A stretch of 64,000 nucleotides of DNA from NCBI RefSeq assembly GCF_013201545.1, contig NZ_CP053746.1, positions 682,001-746,000 on the forward strand, read 5' to 3'. This stretch comes from Pseudomonas graminis. GTDB taxonomy: Bacteria; Pseudomonadota; Gammaproteobacteria; Pseudomonadales; Pseudomonadaceae. Of this stretch, positions 27,193 through 38,799 are shown in pieces. The notes below the pieces were generated by a model that was not told where the DNA came from, searched no databases, and was given only the letters and a program-made list of their open reading frames with translations. Made by a program: the position numbers and the translations under genes. Numbering within the stretch: the stretch's first letter is position 1; each line of letters begins with the position of its first letter.

Positions 27193-28303
27193 GAGCCACC
27201 CCCGACACGCTGCGGCGACTCGCAAGCTTCAGGCGCAGAGGCTCCCAGTAGAGCAACGCCAGTCCGATGGACAGGAACAGTGCATGCACCCACCACAGGC
27301 CGAGGCCCATCGGAATCTTGCCCTTCTCCAGCGCGCCGCGCGCGGCAATCAGGATGGTGAGGTAAGCCATATAAAGGAGAATCGCCGGGAGAAGCTTGAG
27401 GAAGCGACCCTGACGCGGGTTGACCCGAGCCAGCGGTACCGCCATCAGCGTCACGATGAACACCAGAATCGGCAGCGAAACTCGCCATTGCAGCTCGGCC
27501 CGGTTGCGCAGGCTGTCTTCGCCGGTCAGCAGCTCGCTGGTGGAGATGGCATCACGGTCAGTGACTTCATCGCTGATGTCCGGCTTGGGCAGCAAGGCGC
27601 CGTAGGTGTCGTATTTGATCGCGCGGTAATCGGCCTGACCGGGATTGCCGTCGTAGCGATAGCCGTTGTCCAGAATCAGGTAGCGCGTGCCGTCGGGTTT
27701 GATTTCCTGCCGGCCTTTTTCCGCGACCAGCACGGTGATGCCGTGGTCTTTCTTCTCGTCGAGCTTCTTCTCGGAGATGAACACGCCGCCCAGGTTGATG
27801 CGGTCGTCGCTCATGGTCTCGGTGTAAGTCACGCGGCTGCCGTCACGCAGGAGCTGGAAGCGACCCGGCACCAGCGTGTCGAATTCGGTCATCGCGTCCT
27901 GCTTGTTGATCAGCAGCTGGAACTGCGTAGCGCCCTGAGGGGCGAGGCTGAAGCTGAGCCAGGCCACCAGCAGTGAAACAAGCGCAGCCGGTGCGAGGGT
28001 GATCAGGAGCAGACGTTGCTGGCTCATGCCGGTGGCGGCCAGTACGGTCATTTCACTTTCGAGGTACAACCGGCCGTACGCCAGGAGAATCCCGAGGAAC
28101 AACCCCAGGGGAAGGATCAGTTGCAGGAAGCCCGGCAGACGGAAACCCATGATCAGAAACAGGACACCCGGATCGAGTGCACCCGATGCCGCCTGGGCCA
28201 GGTACTTGATGAAACGGCCACTCATGATGATTACCAGCAGCACAGCACTGACAGCGCTCAGGGTAACCAGCACTTCTCGGGACAGGTAACGGAAGACAAT
28301 CAA
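27185..28303 (-). CDS. lptF: LPS export permease LptF, probable TTG start
   Basis: Partner permease to LptG, 372 aa if started at TTG 28301-28303. That gives M-IVFRYLSREVL, matching the family start, with GGAG seven bases upstream. The GTG three codons earlier sits on top of the ribosome site and is less likely. N-terminal helix pair, periplasmic jellyroll, C-terminal helices (VFIVTLMAVPLARVNPRQGR). Diverges from pepA, the common Pseudomonas order. Confidence 0.92.
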   Translation of the reverse strand: MIVFRYLSREVLVTLSAVSAVLLVIIMSGRFIKYLAQAASGALDPGVLFLIMGFRLPGFLQLILPLGLFLGILLAYGRLYLESEMTVLAATGMSQQRLLLITLAPAALVSLLVAWLSFSLAPQGATQFQLLINKQDAMTEFDTLVPGRFQLLRDGSRVTYTETMSDDRINLGGVFISEKKLDEKKDHGITVLVAEKGRQEIKPDGTRYLILDNGYRYDGNPGQADYRAIKYDTYGALLPKPDISDEVTDRDAISTSELLTGEDSLRNRAELQWRVSLPILVFIVTLMAVPLARVNPRQGRFLKLLPAILLYMAYLTILIAARGALEKGKIPMGLGLWWVHALFLSIGLALLYWEPLRLKLASRRSVSGVAHG

Positions 28304-30099
<1,796 letters not shown>

Positions 30100-30108
30100 G
30101 CCGCTGCA

Positions 30109-30137
30109 AACGCGCCGGCCTCCCCGGTCGGCGCGTT
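30109..30137 (+). terminator. Hairpin between pepA and holC
   Basis: AACGCGCCG and CGGCGCGTT are perfect 9-bp arms with an 11-base loop, 10 bp after the pepA stop. No T-run follows, so attenuation or 3' protection is more likely than full termination. Confidence 0.55.
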
Positions 30138-30156
30138 CAGCGTTCTGGAATCACCC

Positions 30157-30585
30157 ATGACCCAAGTCGACTTCTACATTCTGCCGAGTGCCGACCCTGT
30201 CGCGCGCCTGGACTTCGCCTGCAAACTCACGGACAAGGCCTGGCGCCTCGGCCATCGGGTGTACCTGCATTGCAGCGATGCCGGACAGCGCGAAGAACTG
30301 GACGCCCGACTGTGGCGGTTCAGGGGCGAAGCGTTCGTTCCCCATGGTGCGGTCGAAGACGACCAGGACGCACCCGTGGCGCTGGGCATTGGCAGCGACC
30401 CCGGCCAACATCAGGATTTGCTGGTCAATCTCGACCTGCGCATCCCGGAATTCTTCAAACGATTCGCGCGTGTCGCCGAGATCGTTGTCGAGGACCCGGC
30501 CATTCGCCTCGCGGCGCGCGAGAGTTTTCGCTTCTACCGCGAACAGGGCTATCCTCTGCAGGATCACAAGCTGCAGCGTCTTTGA
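30157..30585 (+). CDS. holC: DNA polymerase III chi subunit
   Basis: Clamp-loader accessory protein linking psi to SSB, 142 aa. VDFYILPSADPVARLDFACKLTDKAWRLGHRVYLHC is the canonical N-terminus and DQDAPVALG plus LLVNLDLRIPEFF follow. Standard position between pepA and valS. Confidence 0.94.
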   Translation: MTQVDFYILPSADPVARLDFACKLTDKAWRLGHRVYLHCSDAGQREELDARLWRFRGEAFVPHGAVEDDQDAPVALGIGSDPGQHQDLLVNLDLRIPEFFKRFARVAEIVVEDPAIRLAARESFRFYREQGYPLQDHKLQRL

Positions 30586-30592
30586 GCACACG

Positions 30593-31033
30593 ATGGATAA
30601 TTCAAAACACCTGAAAGATTCAGCGCACCTGCTGGACGACCTCGAGTCGATTCGCCAGCTGTTGGGCGATGACCCGGCCCAGCCTCCCCTGCTGACCGAG
30701 TCCGTGAACAGCGACGAGCAGATCCCGCTGCTGTTTGACGTGGTCACTGGCCAGGTCGTGACGCTCGATGAGCACGAAGCCAACCTCAATGACATTCCCC
30801 TGCTCACGCCCGAGCCGGTTGCTGCCGTGGCACCTCCCGCACCCGCGGCCAACGCGTCAAGCGCCAAGGCGCCGAACGCTGACGCGCTGCTGCACCTGGA
30901 TGCCGAACTGCGGGCCGCTGCACAGTTGATCATGCAGGACGTGATCGACGACTTCGCCCCGCACATCGAGAACGAGATCAAACGCCGTCTGGATGCGCGG
31001 ATGGAACGGCTACTGAGTCAATACACCAGCTGA
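30593..31033 (+). CDS. Conserved hypothetical protein of the pepA-valS operon
   Basis: 146 aa, acidic and soluble, starting MDNSKHLKDSAHLLDDLESIRQLL 7 bp after holC. N-terminal helix, then IPLLFDVV and VTLDEHEANLNDIPLL, a Pro/Ala linker (AAVAPPAPAANASSAK), and a C-terminal helix rich in charged residues (LIMQDVIDDFAPHIENEIKRRL). The two-part layout resembles a short peptide-binding head and a helical tail. Similar proteins occur between holC and valS in other pseudomonads. Function not recognised; a replication-related role is only a neighbour-based guess. Confidence 0.85.
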   Translation: MDNSKHLKDSAHLLDDLESIRQLLGDDPAQPPLLTESVNSDEQIPLLFDVVTGQVVTLDEHEANLNDIPLLTPEPVAAVAPPAPAANASSAKAPNADALLHLDAELRAAAQLIMQDVIDDFAPHIENEIKRRLDARMERLLSQYTS

Positions 31034-31207
31034 ACCCGTTCTCTTTCCGATCCGGGATCGCGGGTAAGCGCAGTCCTACAGATGCCCGCGACGATTCCGG
31101 GCATCACCGCTCGTAGCACCTGACCTAGCGCTTGTAGCTTGACGCCGCCTTGAAAAGCTATACTCGTCGGCTTTTCCGACTCAAAGCAGATCAGGTTCCC
31201 GCCTCGC

Positions 31208-34054
31208 ATGGACAAGACCTACCAGCCGCACGCCATCGAAACTTCCTGGTACCAGACCTGGGAGTCCGAAAACTATTTCGCTCCGCAAGGCGCGGGCGAC
31301 TCGTACACCATCATGATTCCGCCGCCGAACGTCACCGGCAGCCTGCACATGGGCCACGGTTTCAACAACGCGATCATGGATGCCCTGATCCGCTTCCGCC
31401 GCATGCAGGGTCGCAACACCCTGTGGCAGCCGGGCACCGACCACGCCGGTATCGCCACGCAGATGCTGGTGGAGCGTCAGCTCGAGGCCTTGGGTCAGAG
31501 CCGTCACGACTTGGGTCGCGACAAATTTCTCGAAAAAGTCTGGGAGTGGAAGGATCAGTCCGGCGGCAACATCAGCCGTCAGATCCGTCGCCTGGGCTCG
31601 TCGGTCGACTGGAGCCGTGAGCGCTTCACGATGGACGACGGTTTGTCCGAAGCGGTTAAAGAGGCGTTCGTGCGGCTGCACGAAGACGGCCTGATCTACC
31701 GTGGAAAGCGGCTGGTCAACTGGGACACCAAGCTGCACACCGCAATCTCCGACCTCGAAGTGGAAAGCCACGACGAGAAAGGCCATCTGTGGAATCTGCG
31801 CTACCCCTTGGCCGATGGTGCCAAGACCGCTGAAGGTCTGGACTACCTGATCGTTGCCACGACCCGTCCGGAAACCATGCTTGGCGACGCCGCCGTCGCG
31901 GTGAACCCGAACGATGAGCGCTACCAGGCGCTGATCGGCAAGTTCGTCGAGCTGCCGCTGGTAGGCCGTCGCATCCCGATCATCGCGGACGACTACTGCG
32001 ACCCTGAATTCGGCACCGGCTGCGTGAAGATCACCCCGGCCCACGACTTCAACGACTACGACGTCGGCAAGCGCCACAACCTGCCGCTGCTGAACATCTT
32101 CGACAAGAACGCTGCCGTTTTGCCCGCTGCCCAGGTGTTCAACCTCGACGGCACGCTGAACGACACGGTCGACGGCACCCTCCCTGCCGAGTACGCCGGC
32201 CTCGCCCGCTTCGAGGCACGCAAGCAGATCGTGGCTGCGTTCGACGCCGCCGGCCTGTTGGTCAGCGTTGACGACCACGCCTTGAAAGTACCGAAAGGCG
32301 ACCGCTCCGGCACCATCATCGAGCCGTGGCTGACGGATCAGTGGTACGTGTCGACCAAGCCGCTGGCAGAACCTGCCATCGCTGCCGTCGAAGACGGCCG
32401 CATCGCCTTCGTGCCCAAGCAATACGAGAACATGTACTTCTCGTGGATGCGCGACATTCAGGACTGGTGCATCAGCCGTCAGCTCTGGTGGGGCCACCGC
32501 ATTCCGGCCTGGTACGACGAATCCGGCAAGGTCTACGTCGGCCGCGACGAAGCCGAAGTCCGCGCCAAGCACAACCTCGGTCCTGATGTTGCCCTGCAGC
32601 AGGACAACGACGTGCTAGACACCTGGTTCAGTTCCGGTCTGTGGACGTTCTCCACCCTGGGCTGGCCGGAGCAGACCGATTTCCTGAAAACCTTCCACCC
32701 GACCGACGTGCTGGTTACCGGTTTCGACATCATTTTCTTCTGGGTTGCCCGGATGATCATGCTCACCATGCATCTGGTGAAGAACGAAGACGGTACGGCG
32801 CAGGTGCCGTTCAAGACCGTGTATGTGCACGGTCTGGTGCGTGATGGCCAGGGCCAGAAAATGTCCAAGTCCAAGGGCAACGTCCTTGATCCGCTGGACA
32901 TCATCGACGGCATCGAGCTCGAAGCCCTGGTGCAGAAACGCACCTCCGGCATGATGCAGCCCAAGCTTGCCAAGAAGATCGAAAAGCAGACCCGCGACGA
33001 ATTCGCCGACGGCATCGCCAGCTACGGCACCGATGCCCTGCGCTTCACCTTCTGCTCGCTGGCTTCCACGGGCCGTGACATCAAGTTCGACATGGGCCGC
33101 GTCGAAGGCTATCGCAACTTCTGCAACAAGATCTGGAACGCCGCGCGCTACGTGCTCGACAAGGGCGAAGACTGCGGCCAGAACGGCGAAGCGTTCGAGC
33201 TCTCGCTGCCGGATCGCTGGATCATCTCGCAGCTGCAACGCACTGAAGCCGAAGTGACCCGTCAGCTGGATCAGTTCCGCTTCGACCTCGCGGCGCAGGC
33301 GCTGTACGAGTTCATCTGGAACCAGTATTGCGACTGGTACCTGGAGCTGTCCAAGCCGGTTTTGTGGGACGAGACGGCGCCGGTCGAGCGTCAGCGTGGC
33401 ACCCGTCGCACGCTGGTGCGTGTGCTGGAAGTCGCACTGCGTCTGGCGCATCCGTTCATGCCATTCATCACCGAAGAAATCTGGCAGCGCCTCGCGCCGC
33501 TGGCCGGCGTTGAAGGCAAGACCATCATGCTGCAACCGTGGCCGGTGGCGAACGATGCGCGCATCGACGTCGCGGCCGAAGGCGACATCGAATGGCTCAA
33601 GAGCCTGATGCTCGGCGTGCGCAACATCCGCGGGGAGATGAACATCGGCCCGGGCAAGCCGCTGCAGTTGTTCCTCAAGAACGTCAGCGTCGAGGACCAG
33701 CGCCGTCTGAACGAGAACGAGCACCTGCTGAAGAAGCTGGCCAAGCTTGAATCGTTCACCGTGCTGGAAGCCGGCGCTGAAGCACCGCTGTCGGCGACCG
33801 CTCTGGTCGGTGAGATGGAAGTGCTGGTGCCGATGGCCGGATTGATCGACAAGGACGCCGAACTGGCGCGTCTGGATAAGGAAATCCAGCGTCTGCAGGG
33901 CGAAGTTCAGCGGGTTGGCGGCAAGCTGTCCAATGCCGCGTTCGTCGACAAGGCGCCGCCTGAAGTCATCGCCAAGGAACGCGCGAAGATGGCCGAAGCC
34001 GAACAGGCGCTGGGCAAACTGGCCGAGCAGCACGCGCGGATCGCGAGTCTGTAA
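31208..34054 (+). CDS. valS: Valyl-tRNA synthetase
   Basis: Class I aminoacyl-tRNA synthetase, 948 aa. HIGH-equivalent [11 protein letters not shown] near residue 42, KMSKSKGN near 554, an editing domain between ([10 protein letters not shown]), and a C-terminal coiled coil ([21 protein letters not shown]). Complete. It follows the small hypothetical gene by 174 bp, so may have its own promoter. Confidence 0.97.
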   Translation: MDKTYQPHAIETSWYQTWESENYFAPQGAGDSYTIMIPPPNVTGSLHMGHGFNNAIMDALIRFRRMQGRNTLWQPGTDHAGIATQMLVERQLEALGQSRHDLGRDKFLEKVWEWKDQSGGNISRQIRRLGSSVDWSRERFTMDDGLSEAVKEAFVRLHEDGLIYRGKRLVNWDTKLHTAISDLEVESHDEKGHLWNLRYPLADGAKTAEGLDYLIVATTRPETMLGDAAVAVNPNDERYQALIGKFVELPLVGRRIPIIADDYCDPEFGTGCVKITPAHDFNDYDVGKRHNLPLLNIFDKNAAVLPAAQVFNLDGTLNDTVDGTLPAEYAGLARFEARKQIVAAFDAAGLLVSVDDHALKVPKGDRSGTIIEPWLTDQWYVSTKPLAEPAIAAVEDGRIAFVPKQYENMYFSWMRDIQDWCISRQLWWGHRIPAWYDESGKVYVGRDEAEVRAKHNLGPDVALQQDNDVLDTWFSSGLWTFSTLGWPEQTDFLKTFHPTDVLVTGFDIIFFWVARMIMLTMHLVKNEDGTAQVPFKTVYVHGLVRDGQGQKMSKSKGNVLDPLDIIDGIELEALVQKRTSGMMQPKLAKKIEKQTRDEFADGIASYGTDALRFTFCSLASTGRDIKFDMGRVEGYRNFCNKIWNAARYVLDKGEDCGQNGEAFELSLPDRWIISQLQRTEAEVTRQLDQFRFDLAAQALYEFIWNQYCDWYLELSKPVLWDETAPVERQRGTRRTLVRVLEVALRLAHPFMPFITEEIWQRLAPLAGVEGKTIMLQPWPVANDARIDVAAEGDIEWLKSLMLGVRNIRGEMNIGPGKPLQLFLKNVSVEDQRRLNENEHLLKKLAKLESFTVLEAGAEAPLSATALVGEMEVLVPMAGLIDKDAELARLDKEIQRLQGEVQRVGGKLSNAAFVDKAPPEVIAKERAKMAEAEQALGKLAEQHARIASL

Positions 34055-34102
34055 TCCGATCAAATCAGCCGGTCTGAATCGCAGGCCGGTTGACGACTAT
34101 GG

Positions 34103-34198
34103 CCCCTGTAGGCGTGAGCTTGCTCGCGATAACCGTGTATCAGCAACTCAACCGTTACTGATACACGGTTATCGCGAGCAAGCTCATTCCTACAGGGG
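34103..34198. repeat. 96-bp REPIN / giant hairpin between valS and rlmF
   Basis: CCCCTGTAGG, then CGTGAGCTTGCTCGCGATAA, then CCGTGTATCAG is mirrored almost base for base by CTGATACACGG, TTATCGCGAGCAAGCTCA and TTCCTACAGGGG. The arms extend far beyond the REP core, so the whole 96 bp can fold into one stem with about a 20-base loop. Confidence 0.9.
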
Positions 34199-34224
34199 TT
34201 GTGCTTTCACGAGATGCATCACCG

Positions 34225-35265
34225 ATGACCAGCCACGACGCCCCCAAACCCCAACGCAACACCCCACGCAAGAAAGCCAAACCTGCCCAACAGGCCAAGC
34301 CTGCCGCGCCGCGTGAGAAAGCCACCCTGCACCCACGCAACCGCCACCAGGGTCATTACGATTTTCCGCGCCTGATCAAAAGCAGCCCCGAACTGGGCAA
34401 ATTTGTGATCCTCAATCCCTATGGCAAGGAAAGCATCGACTTCGCCAACCCCGCTGCTGTGCGGGTATTCAACCGTGCTCTGCTCAAAGCGTTCTACGGC
34501 ATTGCCCATTGGGATATCCCCGCGGACTACCTGTGCCCGCCAATACCTGGGCGCGCCGATTATCTGCACTTTCTGGCGGACCTGCTGGCGGAGCGCAACG
34601 ACGGCGTCATTCCTCGCGGCGCATCCGTTACAGCGCTGGACATTGGCACGGGCGCCAACTGCATCTACCCACTGATCGGTCAGGGCGAATACGGCTGGTC
34701 GTTTCTGGGCTCTGACATCGACAAGATCGCCCTTGCTTCGGCGACCACCATCGTCAAAGCCAACGGCTTGAGCAAGAGCATCGGCTTTCGGGAGCAGTCC
34801 AACCAAAAGCACATCTTGACCGGTTTGCTGCAGCCCGATGAACGCTTCGACATCAGCGTGTGTAACCCGCCTTTCCACGCCTCTGCTGCGCAAGCGCTAA
34901 GCGGCAGCCAGCGCAAATGGCGAGCCCTCGGGAAGGCAGACCCCAAACGCAAATTGCCGGTGCTGAATTTCGGCGGCCAGGCGGCGGAGCTGTGGTGCGA
35001 AGGTGGCGAGGCGCGCTTCGTGACGCAGTTGATCAATGAAAGTGCTCAGGTGGTGGCGCAGGTGTTGTGGTTCAGCACGCTGGTATCCAAGGCGTCGAAC
35101 CTGCCTCTCATCCAGAGCGCGCTGAAAAAAGCCGGTGCCGTTGAAAGCCACACGGTGGAGATGGGCCAGGGTCAGAAACAGAGCCGCTTCGTTGCCTGGA
35201 CCTTTCACGACACAGCCCGTCAGCAAGCCTGGCGGGAACAGCGCTGGACCGCACGCAAGCCCTGA
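34225..35265 (+). CDS. rlmF: 23S rRNA (adenine-1618-N6) methyltransferase RlmF
   Basis: SAM-dependent N6 methylation of A1618, about 346 aa from MTSHDAPK. Basic N-terminal tail ([18 protein letters not shown]) for rRNA contact, then [19 protein letters not shown] motif [15 protein letters not shown], and catalytic NPPF in [11 protein letters not shown]. An in-frame start 8 codons earlier lies just past the REPIN and is less likely. Confidence 0.92.
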   Translation: MTSHDAPKPQRNTPRKKAKPAQQAKPAAPREKATLHPRNRHQGHYDFPRLIKSSPELGKFVILNPYGKESIDFANPAAVRVFNRALLKAFYGIAHWDIPADYLCPPIPGRADYLHFLADLLAERNDGVIPRGASVTALDIGTGANCIYPLIGQGEYGWSFLGSDIDKIALASATTIVKANGLSKSIGFREQSNQKHILTGLLQPDERFDISVCNPPFHASAAQALSGSQRKWRALGKADPKRKLPVLNFGGQAAELWCEGGEARFVTQLINESAQVVAQVLWFSTLVSKASNLPLIQSALKKAGAVESHTVEMGQGQKQSRFVAWTFHDTARQQAWREQRWTARKP

Positions 35266-35360
35266 GCCTCAACGGCAGTGTCATTTCTGTCAGTAGACGG
35301 CAAACGCCCCCGTTCATAAGCTGAATCCTCGTTGCGTGCCCCGGCACAAGGAGGTCAGCC

Positions 35361-36695
35361 ATGCGCGTCTTAGCCTGCGTTATCTGCACGTTGATGGTCT
35401 GGAGCTGCCCGTCGTGGGCAGTTGAGTTGAAGGCAAACCTTGATCCGGTCGAAACGGTCCGGCGCATCAACGCCAGTTACAACCGCATCGACAACCACTG
35501 CACAGAGCCGGACACCGGCGCCGCCCGGGGCCATTACTACTGCAGCGGCATCACCTTGCGCATGGTCAATGACGGCAATTTCAATCCCTGGGACTACAGC
35601 CCCTACGCGCTGCAAACCGGCGCAACGTCCTACACCTGGATACGCCGAGACCTGAGCACAACAGTGCTCGTGCATCCCGCCGGCTTCATTCTCAGGACGC
35701 CAACGGACGGGCTCGCGCTGCAGCTCCCGGTCAAGCAGGAGGGCTGGGCCTGTATCTACACGTTCGATGGTTACACCGGACCGGATCGCAAGTGGTACGG
35801 CTGCGGGCCCTTCAATGACGCCACCTTCGTGCCCCCTGCCCAACCTACGACAGTGAACAAGAACGCTCAATGGGCCTACGGCACCTGTGCCGATCAGAAC
35901 GTCAACACGGCCGAGCAGTGGAAACAGAAATATCAGGGCGGCGCCCGACAGCCTATCCAGACGACGCAGTGCTCGTGGAACGCCGAAGTGCCTGCGCAGT
36001 GGGACGCGATGATCCAGGCCCATGAAGCCAGAGTGACCACCACCAACGCCGACCCTTATTCGCGCAAGGACTTCTTCAACGAATTCATGCTCAAGAATGC
36101 CGCCGGCGGCAGCGACATCATGGATGACATCGATGCGTTTATTTACCAAGGTAAAAGCGCTTTCAACTACCCCGTCCGAGGCGACAACGGCAAAGCCGCG
36201 GTGCAGCAGGACGGCCTGGCCAATGCGCGCACCTTCCAACGAAAACTCTATGGGCAAGGCTACGCAGTACCTATTCTGAAAGTCGATTTCACACGGGCGC
36301 CGGAGCAACGATTCACCTACAGCGCCGCCGATCAAGGGGTTTCGCTTAACCTCAACAGCAACATAAGCGCGAAATTCATCGCAAAGAGCAACTGGGAGCA
36401 GCGCCTGGACCCAGGCACCGGGAAAACAGAGTGGACCCTGAATGTCGTGCTGACGGAGCTCGGGAAAAAAGTGCAAGCGAGTCAGCAGCAAGTGGTCTAT
36501 CAGGAGCTCTACGACTTGCGCGGTTCAGACCCGCAATGGCGGGACGAAGAAAAAGACGCGGGCAGCATGAAGCAACAAATCGCCTGCATCGTGCGCAACT
36601 ATCCGCAACGCGCTGACTGGAACCTGGAGCCCTTCCGCCCGGTGGTTTCCGAGGCAGCGGCCAAAGCGGCCGGGTGCAACCCTTTCAAGAAATAG
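35361..36695 (+). CDS. Secreted halovibrin-like protein, paralogue 1
   Basis: 444 aa, signal peptide ending SWA at residue 20, preceded by a near-perfect AAGGAGGT ribosome site. Shares with the genes at 38800-40014 and 41805-42689: an N-terminal helix, the YYCSG/CxG pair, the W(D/E)xSP motif (PWDYSPYALQTGATSYTWIRRD) and a Cys-rich middle. With the 38800-40014 copy it also shares a C-terminal block, DPGTGKTEWTLNVVLTELGKK to NLEPFRP..SE..A.AAGCNP. I believe this is the family annotated halovibrin HvnA in Pseudomonas, with a DUF2599-like segment. The ADP-ribosyltransferase activity claimed for Vibrio halovibrin cannot be shown here. The most diverged copy of the three. Confidence 0.7.
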   Translation: MRVLACVICTLMVWSCPSWAVELKANLDPVETVRRINASYNRIDNHCTEPDTGAARGHYYCSGITLRMVNDGNFNPWDYSPYALQTGATSYTWIRRDLSTTVLVHPAGFILRTPTDGLALQLPVKQEGWACIYTFDGYTGPDRKWYGCGPFNDATFVPPAQPTTVNKNAQWAYGTCADQNVNTAEQWKQKYQGGARQPIQTTQCSWNAEVPAQWDAMIQAHEARVTTTNADPYSRKDFFNEFMLKNAAGGSDIMDDIDAFIYQGKSAFNYPVRGDNGKAAVQQDGLANARTFQRKLYGQGYAVPILKVDFTRAPEQRFTYSAADQGVSLNLNSNISAKFIAKSNWEQRLDPGTGKTEWTLNVVLTELGKKVQASQQQVVYQELYDLRGSDPQWRDEEKDAGSMKQQIACIVRNYPQRADWNLEPFRPVVSEAAAKAAGCNPFKK

Positions 36696-36702
36696 CGGGC
36701 AC

Positions 36703-36738
36703 AAAAAAACCGTGTCCGGATCACTCCGTCACACGGTT
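36703..36738 (-). terminator. Terminator of the HU gene
   Basis: On the minus strand AACCGTGT and ACACGGTT frame a 15-base loop and run into seven T. It lies between two convergent genes. Confidence 0.85.
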
Positions 36739-36761
36739 CCTCATCCAAGCAGCGTTTTCGC

Positions 36762-37043
36762 TTACTTGTTGACCGAGTCAGTCAGCACTTTGGCGGGTAC
36801 GAACTTGACCACTTTCTTGGCAGCGATTTCGATGGCTGCGCCAGTCGAAGGGTTGCGGCCGGTGCGTGCTGGACGCTCGGTGACTTTCAGTTTGCCGATG
36901 CCTGGCAGAGTGATTTCACTACCGTTTTCCAGTTGGTCAGCGACGATTTGACCCAATTGGTCGAGAGCGTTGCGCGCGGTGGTTTTAGGCGCGTCGATAG
37001 CTTCTGCGATATCGGCGATCAATTGGTCTTTAGTCAGAGCCAT
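36762..37043 (-). CDS. HU-family DNA-binding protein
   Basis: Nucleoid protein, 93 aa. MALTKDQLIADIAEAIDAPKT start and the DNA-arm signature GRNPSTGAAIEI are intact. In pseudomonads an HU paralogue beside ndpA is usual; hupA, hupB and hupN cannot be told apart here. Monocistronic with its own terminator. Confidence 0.95.
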   Translation of the reverse strand: MALTKDQLIADIAEAIDAPKTTARNALDQLGQIVADQLENGSEITLPGIGKLKVTERPARTGRNPSTGAAIEIAAKKVVKFVPAKVLTDSVNK

Positions 37044-37397
37044 GGTGGTGTTCCTTCCCTATCAAATTCGAATGGTTTGCAGAGTGTGGTACAGACGCGA
37101 AATGTAGATACTGTAAACGGCCTTTGGTTCGGCCGAACGCCCACAAACTGCACGCCTGGCGCGCTTGGGCGCTCAGGACCGGGCAAAACTAGCACAGCGC
37201 AACGCAAATATCCGCCCCTACCTACCCATTTGGTCAGCTTTATCGCCCGAGAGGCGTAAAAAAGTCATATTAATGGACCGAGGTCAGCGTTTTCGGCCCT
37301 TCCAGAGCGTTCCGCCCCCCGTCTGCGGTACACTTGCCGACTTTCGCACGGGCCTGGTCTGGTCCCGTTCAGTTCCCCTTCAGCAGCCGAGAAATCC
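37044..37397. other. 354-bp divergent region HU/ndpA
   Basis: No supported gene and no repeat element. It presumably holds the two outward promoters; I cannot assign cores with confidence. Confidence 0.5.
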
Positions 37398-38399
37398 ATG
37401 CCGATCCGTCACGCCATCGTCCACCTGATCGACAAAAAACCTGACGGCACGCCCGCCGTGCTCCACGCCCGGGACTCGGAACTCGCCGAATCCCAAGCCA
37501 TCGAGAACATGCTGGCAGACCTCAACGAGAGCTATAACGCCAAACAAGGCAAAGCGTGGGGGCTGTTTCATGCCGAGTCCGGCGCGCACCCGTTCAGTGG
37601 CTGGCTGAAGGAATACCTGGATCAGGGCAAGGATTTCACCCAGTTCAGCCGCATCGCGGTCGAGCATCTGCAGAAGCTGATGGAAGAGTCGAACCTGTCG
37701 GTCGGTGGCCACGTGCTGTTTGCGCACTACCAGCAGGGCATGACCGAATACCTGGCGATCGCGCTGCTGCACCACAGCGAAGGCGTGGCGGTGAACGAAG
37801 CGCTGGACGTGACGCCCTCCCGGCATCTGGATCTGGGTCAGCTGCACCTTGCAGCCCGGATCAACATTTCCGAGTGGCAGAACAACAAGGCGTCCAAGCA
37901 GTACATCTCGTTCATCAAGGGCAAGAACGGCAAGAAGGTTTCCGAGTACTTCCGGGACTTCATCGGCTGCCAGGAAGGCGTCGACGGACCGGGCGAGACC
38001 CGCACCCTGCTCAAGGCCTTCAGTGATTTCGTCGAGAGTGAAGACCTGCCAGAAGAATCGACCCGCGAGAAGACCAAGGCGCTGGTCGACTACGCCAGCA
38101 GCCAGAGCAAAATGGGCGAGCCCATCGCCCTGGAAGAATTGTCAGGCCTGATCGACGAGGACCGCCCGCGCGCCTTCTACGATCACATCCGCAACAAGGA
38201 TTACGGCCTGTCGCCCGAGATTCCGGCCGATAAGCGTACCCTCAGTCAGTTCCGTCGCTTCACCGGCCGCGCAGAAGGTCTGTCGATCAGCTTTGAGGCG
38301 CACCTGCTGGGCGACAAGATCGAGTACGACGAAGAGAAAGGCACGTTGATCATCAAAGGGCTGCCCACTCAATTGACCGATCAGCTCAAACGCCGCTGA
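37398..38399 (+). CDS. ndpA: Nucleoid-associated protein NdpA/YejK
   Basis: 333 aa. [17 protein letters not shown] start, AIAVL-like [39 protein letters not shown] and [22 protein letters not shown] are family hallmarks. Binds DNA in the nucleoid; exact role unsettled. Start ATG 37398. Divergent from an HU gene, so two nucleoid proteins share one control region. Confidence 0.93.
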   Translation: MPIRHAIVHLIDKKPDGTPAVLHARDSELAESQAIENMLADLNESYNAKQGKAWGLFHAESGAHPFSGWLKEYLDQGKDFTQFSRIAVEHLQKLMEESNLSVGGHVLFAHYQQGMTEYLAIALLHHSEGVAVNEALDVTPSRHLDLGQLHLAARINISEWQNNKASKQYISFIKGKNGKKVSEYFRDFIGCQEGVDGPGETRTLLKAFSDFVESEDLPEESTREKTKALVDYASSQSKMGEPIALEELSGLIDEDRPRAFYDHIRNKDYGLSPEIPADKRTLSQFRRFTGRAEGLSISFEAHLLGDKIEYDEEKGTLIIKGLPTQLTDQLKRR

Positions 38400-38423
38400 T
38401 TCTGCCGAGGAGCCAAGACCCGA

Positions 38424-38774
38424 ATGTTCGTTCGTACCCTGAAGAAGTTCTTGCTCATCATGCTGGCGGTAGTCGTTTACCAGAACTGGGGCAAGATCGA
38501 AAACCTGGTCCACCCCTCCTCCACTTTATCGGAGCATGCGCAGGCCAACGCGCGGGTGACGTTGTACGCCACCGACTGGTGCGGCTACTGCAAACAGACC
38601 CGGCGTTTTCTCGACAGCCAGGGCATTCGCTATACCGAGTTCGATATCGAGAAAGACGCCGCAGGGCGCAAAGCCTATGAGGCCCTGGGTGGCCGCGGCA
38701 TTCCCCTGATCGACGTGAATGGCACGTTGATCAGGGGGTTTAGCGAAGAGCAGATTCTCGCTGCGCTGAAGTGA
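38424..38774 (+). CDS. Membrane-anchored glutaredoxin-like protein
   Basis: 116 aa. An N-terminal basic stretch and TM helix (KKFLLIMLAVVVYQNW, about residues 8-22) precede a glutaredoxin fold. The redox motif CGYC is at residues 53-56 and GGRGIPLIDVNG supplies the cis-Pro. The helix makes this a membrane-tethered disulfide exchanger facing either side; positive charges before it suggest C-out to the periplasm. It starts 24 bp after ndpA. Confidence 0.9.
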   Translation: MFVRTLKKFLLIMLAVVVYQNWGKIENLVHPSSTLSEHAQANARVTLYATDWCGYCKQTRRFLDSQGIRYTEFDIEKDAAGRKAYEALGGRGIPLIDVNGTLIRGFSEEQILAALK

Positions 38775-38799
38775 CACCTGACGCTTGGCTGCTGTGGGG

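Noticed and set aside
27193..27225. Longer LptG start (11 extra residues)
   Set aside because: The extension runs into the lptF coding region, and the family starts at MVKLDRYIGKS.
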